IMG/VR virus record: IMGVR_UViG_3300008267_000707
Span: 1-34,363 of that record
Length of the DNA stretch: 34,363 bases
Source of the DNA: a virus
Direction: 5' to 3' (one strand)
The notes beneath the pieces were generated by a model. It saw only the letters and a program-made list of their open reading frames with translations, ran no database searches and was not told the origin of the DNA. How positions within the stretch are numbered: the stretch's first letter is position 1; each line of letters begins with the position of its first letter. This document shows positions 14,996-22,248 of this stretch, in pieces. The position numbers and the translations under genes were made by a program.

Positions 14996-15621
14996 TGGGT
15001 CGTCCTAAAGGTTCAAAGAACAAGCCAAAGACTGATTCAAATGGTGTTAAACTAGAAGCCCCAAAGAAACGTGGGCGTCCTGCTGCTTCTAAAAATACCT
15101 CTGCTATGAAGGTAGAAGCACCAAAGATTACCAAGCGGACACGCAAACCAAAGTCTGTTATTGTATCTACTGAAAATGAAACAGTAGAAGATAGTGGGCC
15201 TGTCTATACCTATCTTGATAATTATTTAAATCCGTTTGAGGATACCACACATTCTTTTGAATGTCGCTTTGAAGAGACATATGAGTGGGGTAATATTATT
15301 CCACCAAAAGCAGATGCTAAAAAGAAACTTGGTAATTATTCGTCCTGTCGTGTACCAGTAAAACCAGTTTCAAAAACGCTTTATCCTATTGTTGCTTATA
15401 TTGAGGTAGACGTTGAATCTTTGCGTAGTCAAGGATATAGTGATAGAGATATCTACGCTGGTTGTGTCAATTATTTAAATCGTAATCAAAGTAAATCCAA
15501 ACTCAAGAGATTTGGTAATTTACTACCATATTATTTTAAGGTTCTTGCAAACGGTAAGTTGTCTGCAATGTTCCTAACTGACGAGAAGAAATCAAAAATG
15601 TTTTGGGGGGAGGGAGAATGA
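14995..15621 (+). CDS. AT-hook DNA-binding protein (208 aa)
   Basis: The N-terminal 55 residues hold AT-hook-like segments: GRPKGSKNK (2-10), KKRGRPAASKN (24-34) and KRTRKPKS (47-54). These bind the minor groove of A/T-rich DNA. An acidic linker follows, then a mixed domain (about 70-208) with an ECRFEETYEWGN block, YPIVAYIEVDVE strands and a Tyr/Lys-rich helix. AAGGAG precedes the ATG. The downstream cupin gene overlaps by ATGA. Likely binds DNA or competes with host nucleoid proteins; the large domain is unassigned. Confidence 0.82.
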   Translation: MGRPKGSKNKPKTDSNGVKLEAPKKRGRPAASKNTSAMKVEAPKITKRTRKPKSVIVSTENETVEDSGPVYTYLDNYLNPFEDTTHSFECRFEETYEWGNIIPPKADAKKKLGNYSSCRVPVKPVSKTLYPIVAYIEVDVESLRSQGYSDRDIYAGCVNYLNRNQSKSKLKRFGNLLPYYFKVLANGKLSAMFLTDEKKSKMFWGEGE

Positions 15622-16001
15622 GAACAACGAAGCATGTATCAAAGCCTTGGGGTCACGAAGAGATTTGGGCACAGACAAGCGATTATGTAGGTAAAATCCT
15701 TTACATCAATCGTAATTCTAAATTATCTCTACAGTACCATCAACAAAAGGAAGAGACTATTAGGGTCTTGAGGGGTAGATTATATCTCCACTATGGAGAG
15801 AATAAGGATAGTCTACAAATCCTAGAAATGGTTGAGGGTGATACCTACCATGTTCTACCAAACCATATTCATCGCTTTGAAGCGCGTGAAGAAGCAGTAG
15901 AATTGGTTGAGGTGTCTACAAACCATTTACATGATGTTGTAAGAATCGAAGATGATTATAGTCGTGTTAGAGAAAAATCTAGTGATTTCCCGTCAGTATA
16001 A
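15618..16001 (+). CDS. Cupin, mannose-6-phosphate isomerase type II-like (127 aa)
   Basis: Single-domain cupin matching the C-terminal domain of bifunctional ManC-type enzymes: SKPWGHEEIWA near the start, LSLQYHQQKEETIRVLRGRLYLHYG as cupin motif 1, and EGDTYHVLPNHIHRFEA as motif 2. The metal-binding H..., E and H residues are visible. Starts at ATG 15618, overlapping the previous stop, with GGGAG upstream. Such stand-alone cupins in phages may act in sugar-phosphate isomerisation or surface-sugar changes. Substrate unknown. Confidence 0.88.
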   Translation: MRTTKHVSKPWGHEEIWAQTSDYVGKILYINRNSKLSLQYHQQKEETIRVLRGRLYLHYGENKDSLQILEMVEGDTYHVLPNHIHRFEAREEAVELVEVSTNHLHDVVRIEDDYSRVREKSSDFPSV

Positions 16002-16015
16002 TCTAATAAGTTAAT

Positions 16016-16054
16016 AATTAAAGGCATCTATTTGAGGTGCCTTTAATTGTTTTT
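16016..16054 (+). terminator. Rho-independent terminator
   Basis: AATTAAAGGCATC pairs with GGTGCCTTTAATT (13 bp, one T-G pair) around a TATTTGA loop, then GTTTTTA. It ends the coupled gene chain that starts at 13646. Confidence 0.88.
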
Positions 16055-16057
16055 ATG

Positions 16058-16066
16058 CTATTTATA
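16058..16066 (+). promoter_or_regulatory. CTATTTATA motif, candidate late promoter
   Basis: CTATTTATA between a terminator and the gene at 16086, ending 19 bases before its ATG. It is in non-coding DNA, so coding constraint does not explain it. Same motif and spacing as before 3715, 8714 and 28521. Confidence 0.5.
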
Positions 16067-16085
16067 TCATAAGGTCGCTACAGTT

Positions 16086-17081
16086 ATGAACGAAATAAAG
16101 AAGTTTTTAGGTGTTTGGAACAATCATCTTGAACGCAAAGATTTAATTTGCGAAATGGATGAAAGGCACATCGATGCTATCCAAGATGAAATTAGAAATG
16201 CAGAAAGTGGTAGAGCAACTGATATGCCATTCAATGATATTTTTGGTATGCCAGAAGCGGGCAATCCAAAAACCAGAATCATAATGCCATATGGCAATGA
16301 AGATATTGAGAACTTTAAATTTGCTCTTGATAATATTGAACAAAAAGTCAGAGCAGAATTAAGAAGAGAACAATTAAAATGGGACGAAGAAGGAACAGGT
16401 AATGTTAAAAGTTTTCGACCCCCTATGTGGCAAGTTGTAGAACAAACTGTTCAACAAAAACAAAAACCACAAGGTTGGCAAGAAGGCGACCCAATTCCAA
16501 CCATTGAAAAAACAACTGGTAATATTGTTCTACAATATTTTTTCATACCATCAAAAGGTGAAGGAAAAGAGCGAAAAGTAGAACTAAGTTTTGCAAAAGG
16601 GCTTCAAAAATATCTACCAGAATTTTTTCAATGGTGGCAAGGTGGCAAAGGTAAAGAAGGAAAACACGCTTTCTTTACTAATAACGTAGTGCTATTGGAA
16701 CAATTAGTTGGTTTGGTTAATGGAGGCTATTATGAGCCTTCAAAAGCAGGAGCATCAAGTGGTATGATATTATTCTCTCGTCACCCCATTGACGTATTGA
16801 GAATGTCAGATTTTAAAAAGGTTAAATCTTGTCACTCACCACCAGAAAAGGGTGGTGAATACTGGAATCGCTGCCGCATGGAAGTAAAAGATAATGCTGG
16901 TGGCGGTGTATTATTTACCGTGACAACAGAAGAGTTTGAGAAACTATTTCCAGACGGAGAAGTGCCGCAAACTGGAGAAAGATTTACGGTGATTATAACA
17001 CACAATTCAGAGGAAGTAGTTTTCAATTCTTTGCTCAAAAACAAAAAGATAAATTCATTAACCAAGAAGGGAAATGGATAA
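16086..17081 (+). CDS. Large phage protein, N-terminal part (0 frame before putative -1 frameshift)
   Basis: 331 aa from ATG 16086 (AAGG upstream). Starts MNEIKKFLGVWNNHLERKD, then a KTRIIMPYGNEDIENFKFAL block, coiled stretches and a Gln/Lys-rich middle. The segment GMILFSRHPIDVLRMSDFKKVKSCHSPP (about 237-264) is distinctive; I remember similar 'RHPIDVLRMSD...SCHS' sequences in large marine phages with no known function. The frame ends in low-quality residues (KNKKINSLTKKGNG), while the -1 frame is already coding-like from about 17006. It probably continues into the 17162 frame as one about 800-aa protein. Candidate late promoter upstream suggests a virion or late role. Confidence 0.82.
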   Translation: MNEIKKFLGVWNNHLERKDLICEMDERHIDAIQDEIRNAESGRATDMPFNDIFGMPEAGNPKTRIIMPYGNEDIENFKFALDNIEQKVRAELRREQLKWDEEGTGNVKSFRPPMWQVVEQTVQQKQKPQGWQEGDPIPTIEKTTGNIVLQYFFIPSKGEGKERKVELSFAKGLQKYLPEFFQWWQGGKGKEGKHAFFTNNVVLLEQLVGLVNGGYYEPSKAGASSGMILFSRHPIDVLRMSDFKKVKSCHSPPEKGGEYWNRCRMEVKDNAGGGVLFTVTTEEFEKLFPDGEVPQTGERFTVIITHNSEEVVFNSLLKNKKINSLTKKGNG

Positions 17082-17161
17082 TTCCAGACCCATATGAACT
17101 CACAAGATACGGTGGTTCATACGAGGATTCTCTTAGTGTAGGTGATAATTTTCTAGAATTA
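17015..17161 (+). other. Putative -1 frameshift junction
   Basis: The -1 frame is open from 16940. It reads as protein without any ATG, GTG or TTG before 17162, e.g. FFAQKQKDKFINQEGKWIIPDP and then YELTRYGGSYEDSLSVGD. The 0 frame stops at 17081. Two C-AAA-AAC/AAG runs (17036-17042 and 17042-17048) are aligned with the 0-frame codons and could allow slippage. Alternatively one A is missing from the assembled sequence in these homopolymers. Confidence 0.6.
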
Positions 17162-18472
17162 ATGAACTATGTTTCGACACAAGCAAGTGTGGAATTAAGC
17201 AGTCAAACACCAAAGTATGGCGAATTAAAGCAAGTGCTTCAATCCAAATCTATTCGTTGGGGTGGCGCACCAAATATTGAAGCATCGCTTGAAGATGATA
17301 CGAATGAATGTACGCCACTTATGGATGCTTGTGACCAAATCAATAATTCATCCTACGGAATCCTAGACCTAATGGCAACCGCAGAATGTCATAACGACCC
17401 TCCATATGCAGATTTAAATGGATATCTGGTTGCTTATATTCCATTTGATAATTTAGAAAGATGGTTCCGTGAAGAATTGGTACAGTCAAGAAACAATAAC
17501 TATCAAAAGCAAAGAGAATTTGAGAGAGTCTTTAAACGCGACGACCCTCTTGGCGATATCGCAGGAGTTGGTATAGAATATATGGATTTACCTTTTGAAG
17601 ATGTTGAAATTTCTGTAGAACCACATCCAACGACAGGCGATTTATCTGCTAAAGTTCAACTACAGTACCAAGGAACGTCAACTGACGCAAGAGAAATTAT
17701 ATCCCGTGGACGAGATGCAAAATCCTTTACAAACAGAGTAACTCAAGAACAACTCCATGCTGCCGTTCATCAAGCATTTGAAACATTGGGTTGGGCCAAA
17801 GAATCTCCTTATTCTGCTAAAAAAAGTATGATTGAATCTTTTTCTGATTCACTTGATGATTTAGAGAATTTTGATTATGAGATAGGTGATAACAAAGCGT
17901 GGTTTGAATATAAAAATATAATACTTGATGAATTTATAAAGGATTTACCTCAAGAATTTGTCACAGAAATTCAATCTCCTGCAAGCCGCGAAGCGATTGT
18001 GAGCGAGTTTGCTTACAACTTTAGACAAGCATTTAATAGAAGGGCAGCACAATATAAAAATGAAATAGCAAGACAAATGCCATTGTTTGCTGGTGTTCAA
18101 GAGAATAGCGATGTAACCTTTATGAACATGCCTGTATTTATTGAACCTTCCATGTTAATGATAGATAACTACCGTGGTGGGTTTCCAGCGACACCAGAAA
18201 AGAAAACACTTGAAATTAGATTTTTCTTAAAGATAGTTCTTGATAAAACATTAACAGACGACCAGATTGAATATGCATTAAGATTTATTCAACACATTGT
18301 CGATGATGAAGATGTTATACTGAATATTGCACATGCACAATTAAATCAAGTGTTATCCACTCCCGCTCTCGTTTCTTTGAAAGAGGGAAAAAAGAAGATT
18401 ACCATTCAAGAAGCAAAAGAAATGCGTAAGAAACTGAAAGAGTGGATGAAAGCCAAACAAGGAAAGAAATAA
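17162..18472 (+). CDS. Large phage protein, C-terminal part (-1 frame)
   Basis: 436 aa from the first ATG in this frame, which has no Shine-Dalgarno; coding character extends at least 120 bases further upstream, so this ATG is probably internal. No known domain recognised. Features: an acidic block (DDTNECTPLMDACD, about 45), an aromatic-rich segment, VQLQYQGTSTDAREIISRGRD (about 168-188), long helices, an FMNMPVFIEPSMLMIDNYRGGFP stretch (about 321-343), then EIRFFLKIVLDKTLTDDQIE. The C-terminus is a very basic helix (KKKITIQEAKEMRKKLKEWMK). Most likely the second half of the 16086 protein. Confidence 0.8.
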   Translation: MNYVSTQASVELSSQTPKYGELKQVLQSKSIRWGGAPNIEASLEDDTNECTPLMDACDQINNSSYGILDLMATAECHNDPPYADLNGYLVAYIPFDNLERWFREELVQSRNNNYQKQREFERVFKRDDPLGDIAGVGIEYMDLPFEDVEISVEPHPTTGDLSAKVQLQYQGTSTDAREIISRGRDAKSFTNRVTQEQLHAAVHQAFETLGWAKESPYSAKKSMIESFSDSLDDLENFDYEIGDNKAWFEYKNIILDEFIKDLPQEFVTEIQSPASREAIVSEFAYNFRQAFNRRAAQYKNEIARQMPLFAGVQENSDVTFMNMPVFIEPSMLMIDNYRGGFPATPEKKTLEIRFFLKIVLDKTLTDDQIEYALRFIQHIVDDEDVILNIAHAQLNQVLSTPALVSLKEGKKKITIQEAKEMRKKLKEWMKAKQGKK

Positions 18473-18473
18473 T

Positions 18474-19070
18474 ATGAACCTAAATAAATGGAAGAAATTC
18501 TTGTTTGAAGAAGAACAAGAGGTCAAGAAATTGAGAGTCTTTGACCTTGATGATACCCTTGTTAAGACTTCTGGCAAAGTAAAACTAACCTTACCAACAG
18601 GACAGTTTAGATATCTAGACCCTGCTGAATATGCTGTATATGAACCAAAAGAGGGTGAAACCTATGGTGAAGATGCATATGAGCAATTCCATTCTCTAAT
18701 CGACCCACGAATGATTAAGTATACAACTTCAATTTTTAAGAGTGTATACAATGCTGGTCTTGGAGAACAAAGAAAACTAGCGATTCTAACTGCCAGAGGG
18801 CCAATGGTCAAACAAAGCCTTGAAGATTGGCTAACCAAAGCCGTCAAGATAAATCCAAGAGATATCGAAATAATTACGTTGGGTGATTCAGACCCTTTAA
18901 AGAAAAGAGAATGGATTGAACAACAAATTATGGACGGTGGCTATAACGATATTGAATTCTTTGATGATAGTGAGAAAAACGTTAGAGCAGTAATGAGTCT
19001 TAAAAATGATTATCCACATATCAAATTAAGGTCTAGACGAGTTGTTGCTGATATCCATGAGGAAACATAA
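18474..19070 (+). CDS. HAD-superfamily phosphatase (198 aa)
   Basis: HAD hydrolase with motif I D24-L-D26-D27-T-L, motif II ILTARG (about 103) and the acidic motif FFDDSEKN (about 161-168). This is the set needed for a phospho-aspartyl phosphatase, similar in pattern to polynucleotide 3'-phosphatase and related phage HADs. A helical prefix MNLNKWKKFLFEEEQE precedes motif I. It resembles 'KWKxFLxE' leaders found on late phage proteins and may be another targeting tag. It starts one base after the previous stop, and the next gene overlaps its stop. Confidence 0.9.
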   Translation: MNLNKWKKFLFEEEQEVKKLRVFDLDDTLVKTSGKVKLTLPTGQFRYLDPAEYAVYEPKEGETYGEDAYEQFHSLIDPRMIKYTTSIFKSVYNAGLGEQRKLAILTARGPMVKQSLEDWLTKAVKINPRDIEIITLGDSDPLKKREWIEQQIMDGGYNDIEFFDDSEKNVRAVMSLKNDYPHIKLRSRRVVADIHEET

Positions 19071-19291
19071 TGGAATCCGAAGAAAGAGATAAATTATTAA
19101 AGAAAATTAAGAAGTTAGAAAAAGAATTAAGCGTAGCGTCTGCAATGATAGCCGAATTGCAAGATGAAAATTCTATGCTTTGGGACTATATGGAAGAACT
19201 AAAACGGTCAGATATGCAAGCATTGCAAGAAATTCAATCCAAGTTTATGGAAGAATTGTTTAAATCTGTAAAGACCGTTGGTGATGCGTAG
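19070..19291 (+). CDS. Small coiled-coil protein (73 aa)
   Basis: Starts on the previous stop (TAATG). Residues 5-65 are one long heptad-patterned helix (LLKKIKKLEKELSVASAMIAELQDEN, broken here by no proline), highly charged with Leu/Ile at a and d positions. Probably a dimeric or trimeric coiled coil acting as adaptor or regulator. No specific family recognised. The next gene overlaps by 8 bases. Confidence 0.8.
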   Translation: MESEERDKLLKKIKKLEKELSVASAMIAELQDENSMLWDYMEELKRSDMQALQEIQSKFMEELFKSVKTVGDA

Positions 19292-19613
19292 AATAATATT
19301 AGAGATTGGGGATTTAGTAGTTTTAAAAGATAAGAAATACAGAAAGAAAACAATTAGAGATAAACTATTTAAATCCGAGTTCACACAAGATATTGGTATA
19401 GGTATAATAACTGAAAAGTTAGAGGAACTTTTTGTTTTGCCAGATTTAACTTTAGAAGAGTTTTCTGAAGAAATGACCATTTATGATTTAGCAGAAAAGC
19501 AAACACCAAAAAAAGTTCCTATTCAAACCACAATAGTTCGCGTATTGTGGATAAAATTAGACAAAAATAGATGGGAATACGAAGAAGATTTACAAATTTA
19601 TAAAGCCCCCTAA
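19284..19613 (+). CDS. SH3-like 'GDLV' protein (109 aa)
   Basis: Start at ATG 19284, within the end of the coiled-coil gene. ILEIGDLVVLKDKKYRKKTI opens the barrel, with GIGIITEKLEELF as the central strand pair. An insertion (LEEFSEEMTIYDLAEKQTPKK) precedes VRVLWIKLDKNRWEYEEDLQIY. Longer than most family members because of that acidic insert. First of three tandem members (19284, 19626, 19919) that look like local duplicates that have diverged. Confidence 0.8.
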   Translation: MRRIILEIGDLVVLKDKKYRKKTIRDKLFKSEFTQDIGIGIITEKLEELFVLPDLTLEEFSEEMTIYDLAEKQTPKKVPIQTTIVRVLWIKLDKNRWEYEEDLQIYKAP

Positions 19614-19625
19614 AGGAGACAGAGC

Positions 19626-19919
19626 ATGAATAGACGCTTTTCTATTGGTGATTTGATTGAACATACATATCGATATGCAGTAAGAGTAGAACGAGATACA
19701 AAATTTTATATGCCAGAAGAACCAGAAGAACGAACAGAACCAATTATTTATATAAAAGATAAAGAAACCCTCTTGATAGAAGCCGAAGAAGATGATATGT
19801 TTGTTGTACGTCCAATAGGAAAGGAAGCAAAAGAAGTACCATATAGAATTTCTCTTACTAATGGTTGCTTTAAGATGCCCAAAGATTATATTGAGAAACA
19901 CACAAAACTGGTGAATTAA
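19626..19919 (+). CDS. SH3-like 'GDLI' protein (97 aa)
   Basis: FSIGDLIEHTYRYAV opens the domain. An acidic insert (MPEEPEERTEP) is followed by IYIKDKETLLIEAEEDDMFVVRPIG, and a Lys-rich end reaches LVN. AAAGGAG precedes the ATG. Second member of the tandem trio; its stop overlaps the next start (TAATG). Confidence 0.8.
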   Translation: MNRRFSIGDLIEHTYRYAVRVERDTKFYMPEEPEERTEPIIYIKDKETLLIEAEEDDMFVVRPIGKEAKEVPYRISLTNGCFKMPKDYIEKHTKLVN

Positions 19920-20161
19920 TGTTTGAGATAGGCGATATCCTTATTCTTAAGGAAATGCAAAGAAGTTCGGATAAATATACTGAAACAATCCTTTCAGAGA
20001 AATTACTGATGGTAACAGGAATAGACGAAACACCATATGAACATTATGTAGTGGAGTTCCCATTCAGCAAAGCATCATCTGAAAAGGTTGTTCGTTCTAA
20101 AGAGTTTCTAGAGTCATATTATGAAATTTATGACGGTAAAACTCCAATAAATCAATCATAA
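19919..20161 (+). CDS. SH3-like 'GDIL' protein (80 aa)
   Basis: MFEIGDILILKEMQ begins the family pattern, followed by LLMVTGIDETPYEHYVVEFPF as the central strands and an acidic aromatic tail (ESYYEIYDGK). Translation is coupled to the previous gene. Third member of the tandem trio, followed directly by a new sigma-70 promoter. Confidence 0.78.
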   Translation: MFEIGDILILKEMQRSSDKYTETILSEKLLMVTGIDETPYEHYVVEFPFSKASSEKVVRSKEFLESYYEIYDGKTPINQS

Positions 20162-20170
20162 ACTTTTCTC

Positions 20171-20199
20171 TTGACACCTTAAACCATCTGCGATATAGT
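20171..20199 (+). promoter_or_regulatory. Sigma-70 promoter producing a leaderless mRNA
   Basis: TTGACA (20171-20176), a 17-base spacer and TATAGT (20194-20199). The ATG at 20206 is six bases past the -10 box, exactly where transcription should begin, so the mRNA should have no 5' leader. Confidence 0.85.
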
Positions 20200-20205
20200 A
20201 TAAGC

Positions 20206-20832
20206 ATGAAGATTGAAGAACGCCTCGCCGCTCTCTCCTCTTTGCCCCTTAAGGGTTGGGAGATTAATTTTTACAAGTCTTTCAAGGATGCAACCTCTCT
20301 CACAGAGAAGCAGTTGGCTACTCTTGAAAAGATTGAAAAGCGTTTTGCTGCTGGTAAGCAGAAGGAGCGCGCAGATTGGATTGCTTCGTGGGATAGTGAT
20401 AAGCGTAACCGTTTTGTGTTTGCGTGCAAGTATCTTCGCTCACATACTGTCCCAAGAAAGTATCGTGTTAAGTATATGGCTATTACAAGTTATCTCCATG
20501 ACCCTGTAGCCTATATTCCCGATGAAAAGTCATATCGTACTATTGTGGAGAATTCCCATGTTGTCAAGGCTTATAATGCGTATTGTGCTGCTGCCAAGTA
20601 TTCTGTTGGTGATATGGTTTATGTGAATAAGTCACAGTATGCTACAAAGAAGGGTAAGCCTTCCGATAAGGAATTTCATTGGACAGGCATTATCACAGAG
20701 GTTAGAGAGAGTGATGTTGTTTCTCTTCATACCCGTGATTATGTTGTAGAGCCTATCACGCCTGTTTTGTACGAGACTGCTCCTCACATTGTTAAGGAGT
20801 ATTGTATGCGCCGCTTTGTTGCAGGAGGCTAA
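20206..20832 (+). CDS. Helical protein with C-terminal SH3-like domain (208 aa)
   Basis: N-terminal about 130 residues are basic and helical (SLTEKQLATLEKIEKRFAAGKQK, then RFVFACKYLRSHT). The last third is a member of the GDLV family: YSVGDMVYVNKSQYATKKG, then FHWTGIITEVRESDVVSL and YVVEPITPVLYET. This shows the small barrel fused to a larger domain. Start chosen as ATGAAG at the predicted +1 of a strong promoter; there is no Shine-Dalgarno. The stop overlaps the first base of a structured RNA. Confidence 0.82.
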   Translation: MKIEERLAALSSLPLKGWEINFYKSFKDATSLTEKQLATLEKIEKRFAAGKQKERADWIASWDSDKRNRFVFACKYLRSHTVPRKYRVKYMAITSYLHDPVAYIPDEKSYRTIVENSHVVKAYNAYCAAAKYSVGDMVYVNKSQYATKKGKPSDKEFHWTGIITEVRESDVVSLHTRDYVVEPITPVLYETAPHIVKEYCMRRFVAGG

Positions 20833-21065
20833 ATTTAAATAAGACTCGCTATGGATTTATTTCCTTGTTGTTATAATTATATCGTATCACGGGGCTGATA
20901 CACTAATATTTATGGTTATCCCACGGGTCTGTTCTTTTCCCGTGGCTCTCTCAATATAGATTCAGTTTTGACTATATTGATGATAGATTAAGAACTAGCG
21001 ATTAGACGGCGAAAACGGTCAAAAGCCCCACCAATTTAAATCTGTAGCGAGTTTTATTTAAGTTT
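20831..21065 (+). ncRNA. Unclassified structured RNA, about 235 nt, 29-bp closing stem and possible pseudoknot
   Basis: The ends, 20831-20859 and 21037-21065, pair without interruption for 29 bp, with four G-U pairs. Inside: hairpin 20884-20901 (GTATC/GATAC), whose loop GGGGCT (20891-20896) can pair with AGCCCC (21024-21029), forming a pseudoknot; hairpin 20921-20945 (CCACGGG/CCCGTGG); and hairpin 20951-20980 (TCAATATAG/CTATATTGA). No substantial ORF is in it. The next gene begins 7 bases after the 3' end, with no Shine-Dalgarno. It could be a 5'-UTR regulator or a free ncRNA. No known RNA family recognised. Confidence 0.7.
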
Positions 21066-21071
21066 AGTCTC

Positions 21072-21239
21072 ATGCACAAAATCTTTGATGTAAAGCCCTG
21101 TCCCAACAAAAGTTATTACCATGTGCAAGCCATATGGGTTGCTCACGGTACTAGTCCAACTTGGGCTACATTGCATAAATGTGTTATACCACAAGAATGG
21201 ATGGATTATGCAGACGGAAAACGAGACAGACCCATTTGA
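21072..21239 (+). CDS. Small hypothetical protein (55 aa)
   Basis: Starts MHKIFDVKPCPNKSYYHVQ directly after the structured RNA and ends GKRDRPI. Rich in aromatic and His residues (AIWVAHGTSPTWATLHKC), with a YADG turn. No Shine-Dalgarno is visible, so expression may depend on the RNA structure or coupling. The next gene overlaps its last 32 bases in another frame. Function unknown. Confidence 0.65.
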   Translation: MHKIFDVKPCPNKSYYHVQAIWVAHGTSPTWATLHKCVIPQEWMDYADGKRDRPI

Positions 21240-21429
21240 AATAGGTGATATGCTTCGTTACGATAAGTCACATATTAAAGGATATATGGCAGAATATTTT
21301 ATTGTAACGGACATTACATATATCATGGGTAATCCTGTACGATACGACCTAATTCAGTTAGATGATAACTACAAGTGCAAACTTGACATTGGCTCACCAT
21401 CACACAAGAGGTTCATAAAAATATCATGA
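21208..21429 (+). CDS. SH3-like 'GDML' protein (73 aa)
   Basis: Chosen start ATG 21208: MQTENETDPFEIGDMLRYDKS. FEIGDMLRY is the family opening, EYFIVTDITYIMGNPVRYDLIQLDD the central strands, and RFIKIS the closing strand. An upstream start in this frame would overlap nearly all of the 21072 gene and add a non-family stretch, so it is unlikely. Confidence 0.75.
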   Translation: MQTENETDPFEIGDMLRYDKSHIKGYMAEYFIVTDITYIMGNPVRYDLIQLDDNYKCKLDIGSPSHKRFIKIS

Positions 21430-21533
21430 TTTCAAAGATTGGTACATTTCTTATTGACCTAACCGTAAAGGTTGTTCTGCTTACATTCTTTTGGACGTTG
21501 TTCCAAACTATTCGTTCCGTAGCGGGTTATTGA
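21426..21533 (+). CDS. Tiny membrane protein (35 aa)
   Basis: Overlaps the previous stop by ATGA and the next start by TGATG. After MISKIGTF there is one hydrophobic helix (LIDLTVKVVLLTFFWTLF), then a short polar tail. A single-pass inner-membrane peptide of this size could be a toxin-like early protein or an anti-host factor. Evidence is gene coupling at both ends plus the clear membrane helix. Confidence 0.65.
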   Translation: MISKIGTFLIDLTVKVVLLTFFWTLFQTIRSVAGY

Positions 21534-21715
21534 TGTTTGATGTTGGAGATTTGGTTAAACATTTTAACGAATCAGAGGAACTATATGGGATTGTTACTAG
21601 GTTTGGTTCAATACAGGGTGGACATTCTACTTACTATGTTCATTGGTTTAGTAACGGTGAGTTCTCTTCTGAACATGATTGGCTTGAATGGGAATACGAA
21701 TTAAAGAGGGTGTAA
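21533..21715 (+). CDS. SH3-like 'GDLV' protein (60 aa)
   Basis: A compact, textbook member: MFDVGDLVKHFNESEELYG, IVTRFGS, a loop, then YYVHWFSNGEF and a closing WEYELKRV. ATG 21533 is chosen because MFxxGD is the start of other members; a start further upstream would run into the membrane peptide gene. Stop lies one base before the thymidine kinase ATG. Confidence 0.82.
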   Translation: MFDVGDLVKHFNESEELYGIVTRFGSIQGGHSTYYVHWFSNGEFSSEHDWLEWEYELKRV

Positions 21716-21716
21716 T

Positions 21717-22244
21717 ATGGTTGAAGTTATATGCGGCGGTATGTTCGCTGGAAAATCTGAAATGCTTATCCACAGGCTTAAGCGCGCCGCATATGCGAAG
21801 AAGAAGATTGTAGCATTTAAGCCAGCAATCGACAATCGCTATTCTGTTAGCGATATTGCCTCTCATTCGGGACATACGATTAATTGTATTGCCGTTGCAA
21901 ATGCTGGAGATATCCTAAAATATCTAAAGGATGAACAAGTCGTCGGTATAGACGAAGCGCAGTTCTTTGACAGTTATATAGTTGATGTGGTTGATATCCT
22001 TCAAAGAAAGGGTATAGACGTTTATATCGCTGGTTTAGACCTTGATTCAATGGGTAAGCCATTCGGTAGTATGCCTTACTTGCTTTCAGTAGCAGAAAAG
22101 GTTACAAAGATATCAGCGGTGTGCATGAGTTGTGGAGCAGATGCTACACGCTCGCAACGTCTGATTAAGACAACCGAACAAGTTTTAGTGGGTGCAGCAG
22201 ATAGTTATGAGGCTCGTTGCTTCGATTGCTGGTATCCACAATAG
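21717..22244 (+). CDS. tdk: Thymidine kinase (type II, TK1-like)
   Basis: Phosphorylates thymidine (and deoxyuridine) with ATP, the salvage route to dTMP. Walker A GGMFAGKS (7-14), catalytic DEAQFF with E80, the AGLDLD segment (105-110) and four zinc cysteines (C136, C139, C168, C171). Length 175 aa is normal for bacterial/phage TK1. A 5'-coupled start with the preceding GDLV gene. tmRNA begins five bases after the stop. Confidence 0.96.
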   Translation: MVEVICGGMFAGKSEMLIHRLKRAAYAKKKIVAFKPAIDNRYSVSDIASHSGHTINCIAVANAGDILKYLKDEQVVGIDEAQFFDSYIVDVVDILQRKGIDVYIAGLDLDSMGKPFGSMPYLLSVAEKVTKISAVCMSCGADATRSQRLIKTTEQVLVGAADSYEARCFDCWYPQ

Positions 22245-22248
22245 TTTA

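Noticed and set aside
16047-16085. TTG 16047 as start of the large late protein
   Set aside because: It lies in the terminator arm and across the candidate late promoter; ATG 16086 fits motif spacing and has AAGG upstream.
20831-21065. Structured RNA as a group I intron, RNase P, 6S or GOLLD RNA
   Set aside because: The conserved cores of introns and RNase P are not visible, GOLLD is several times longer, and 6S lacks such a pseudoknot; flanking genes are separate, not split exons.
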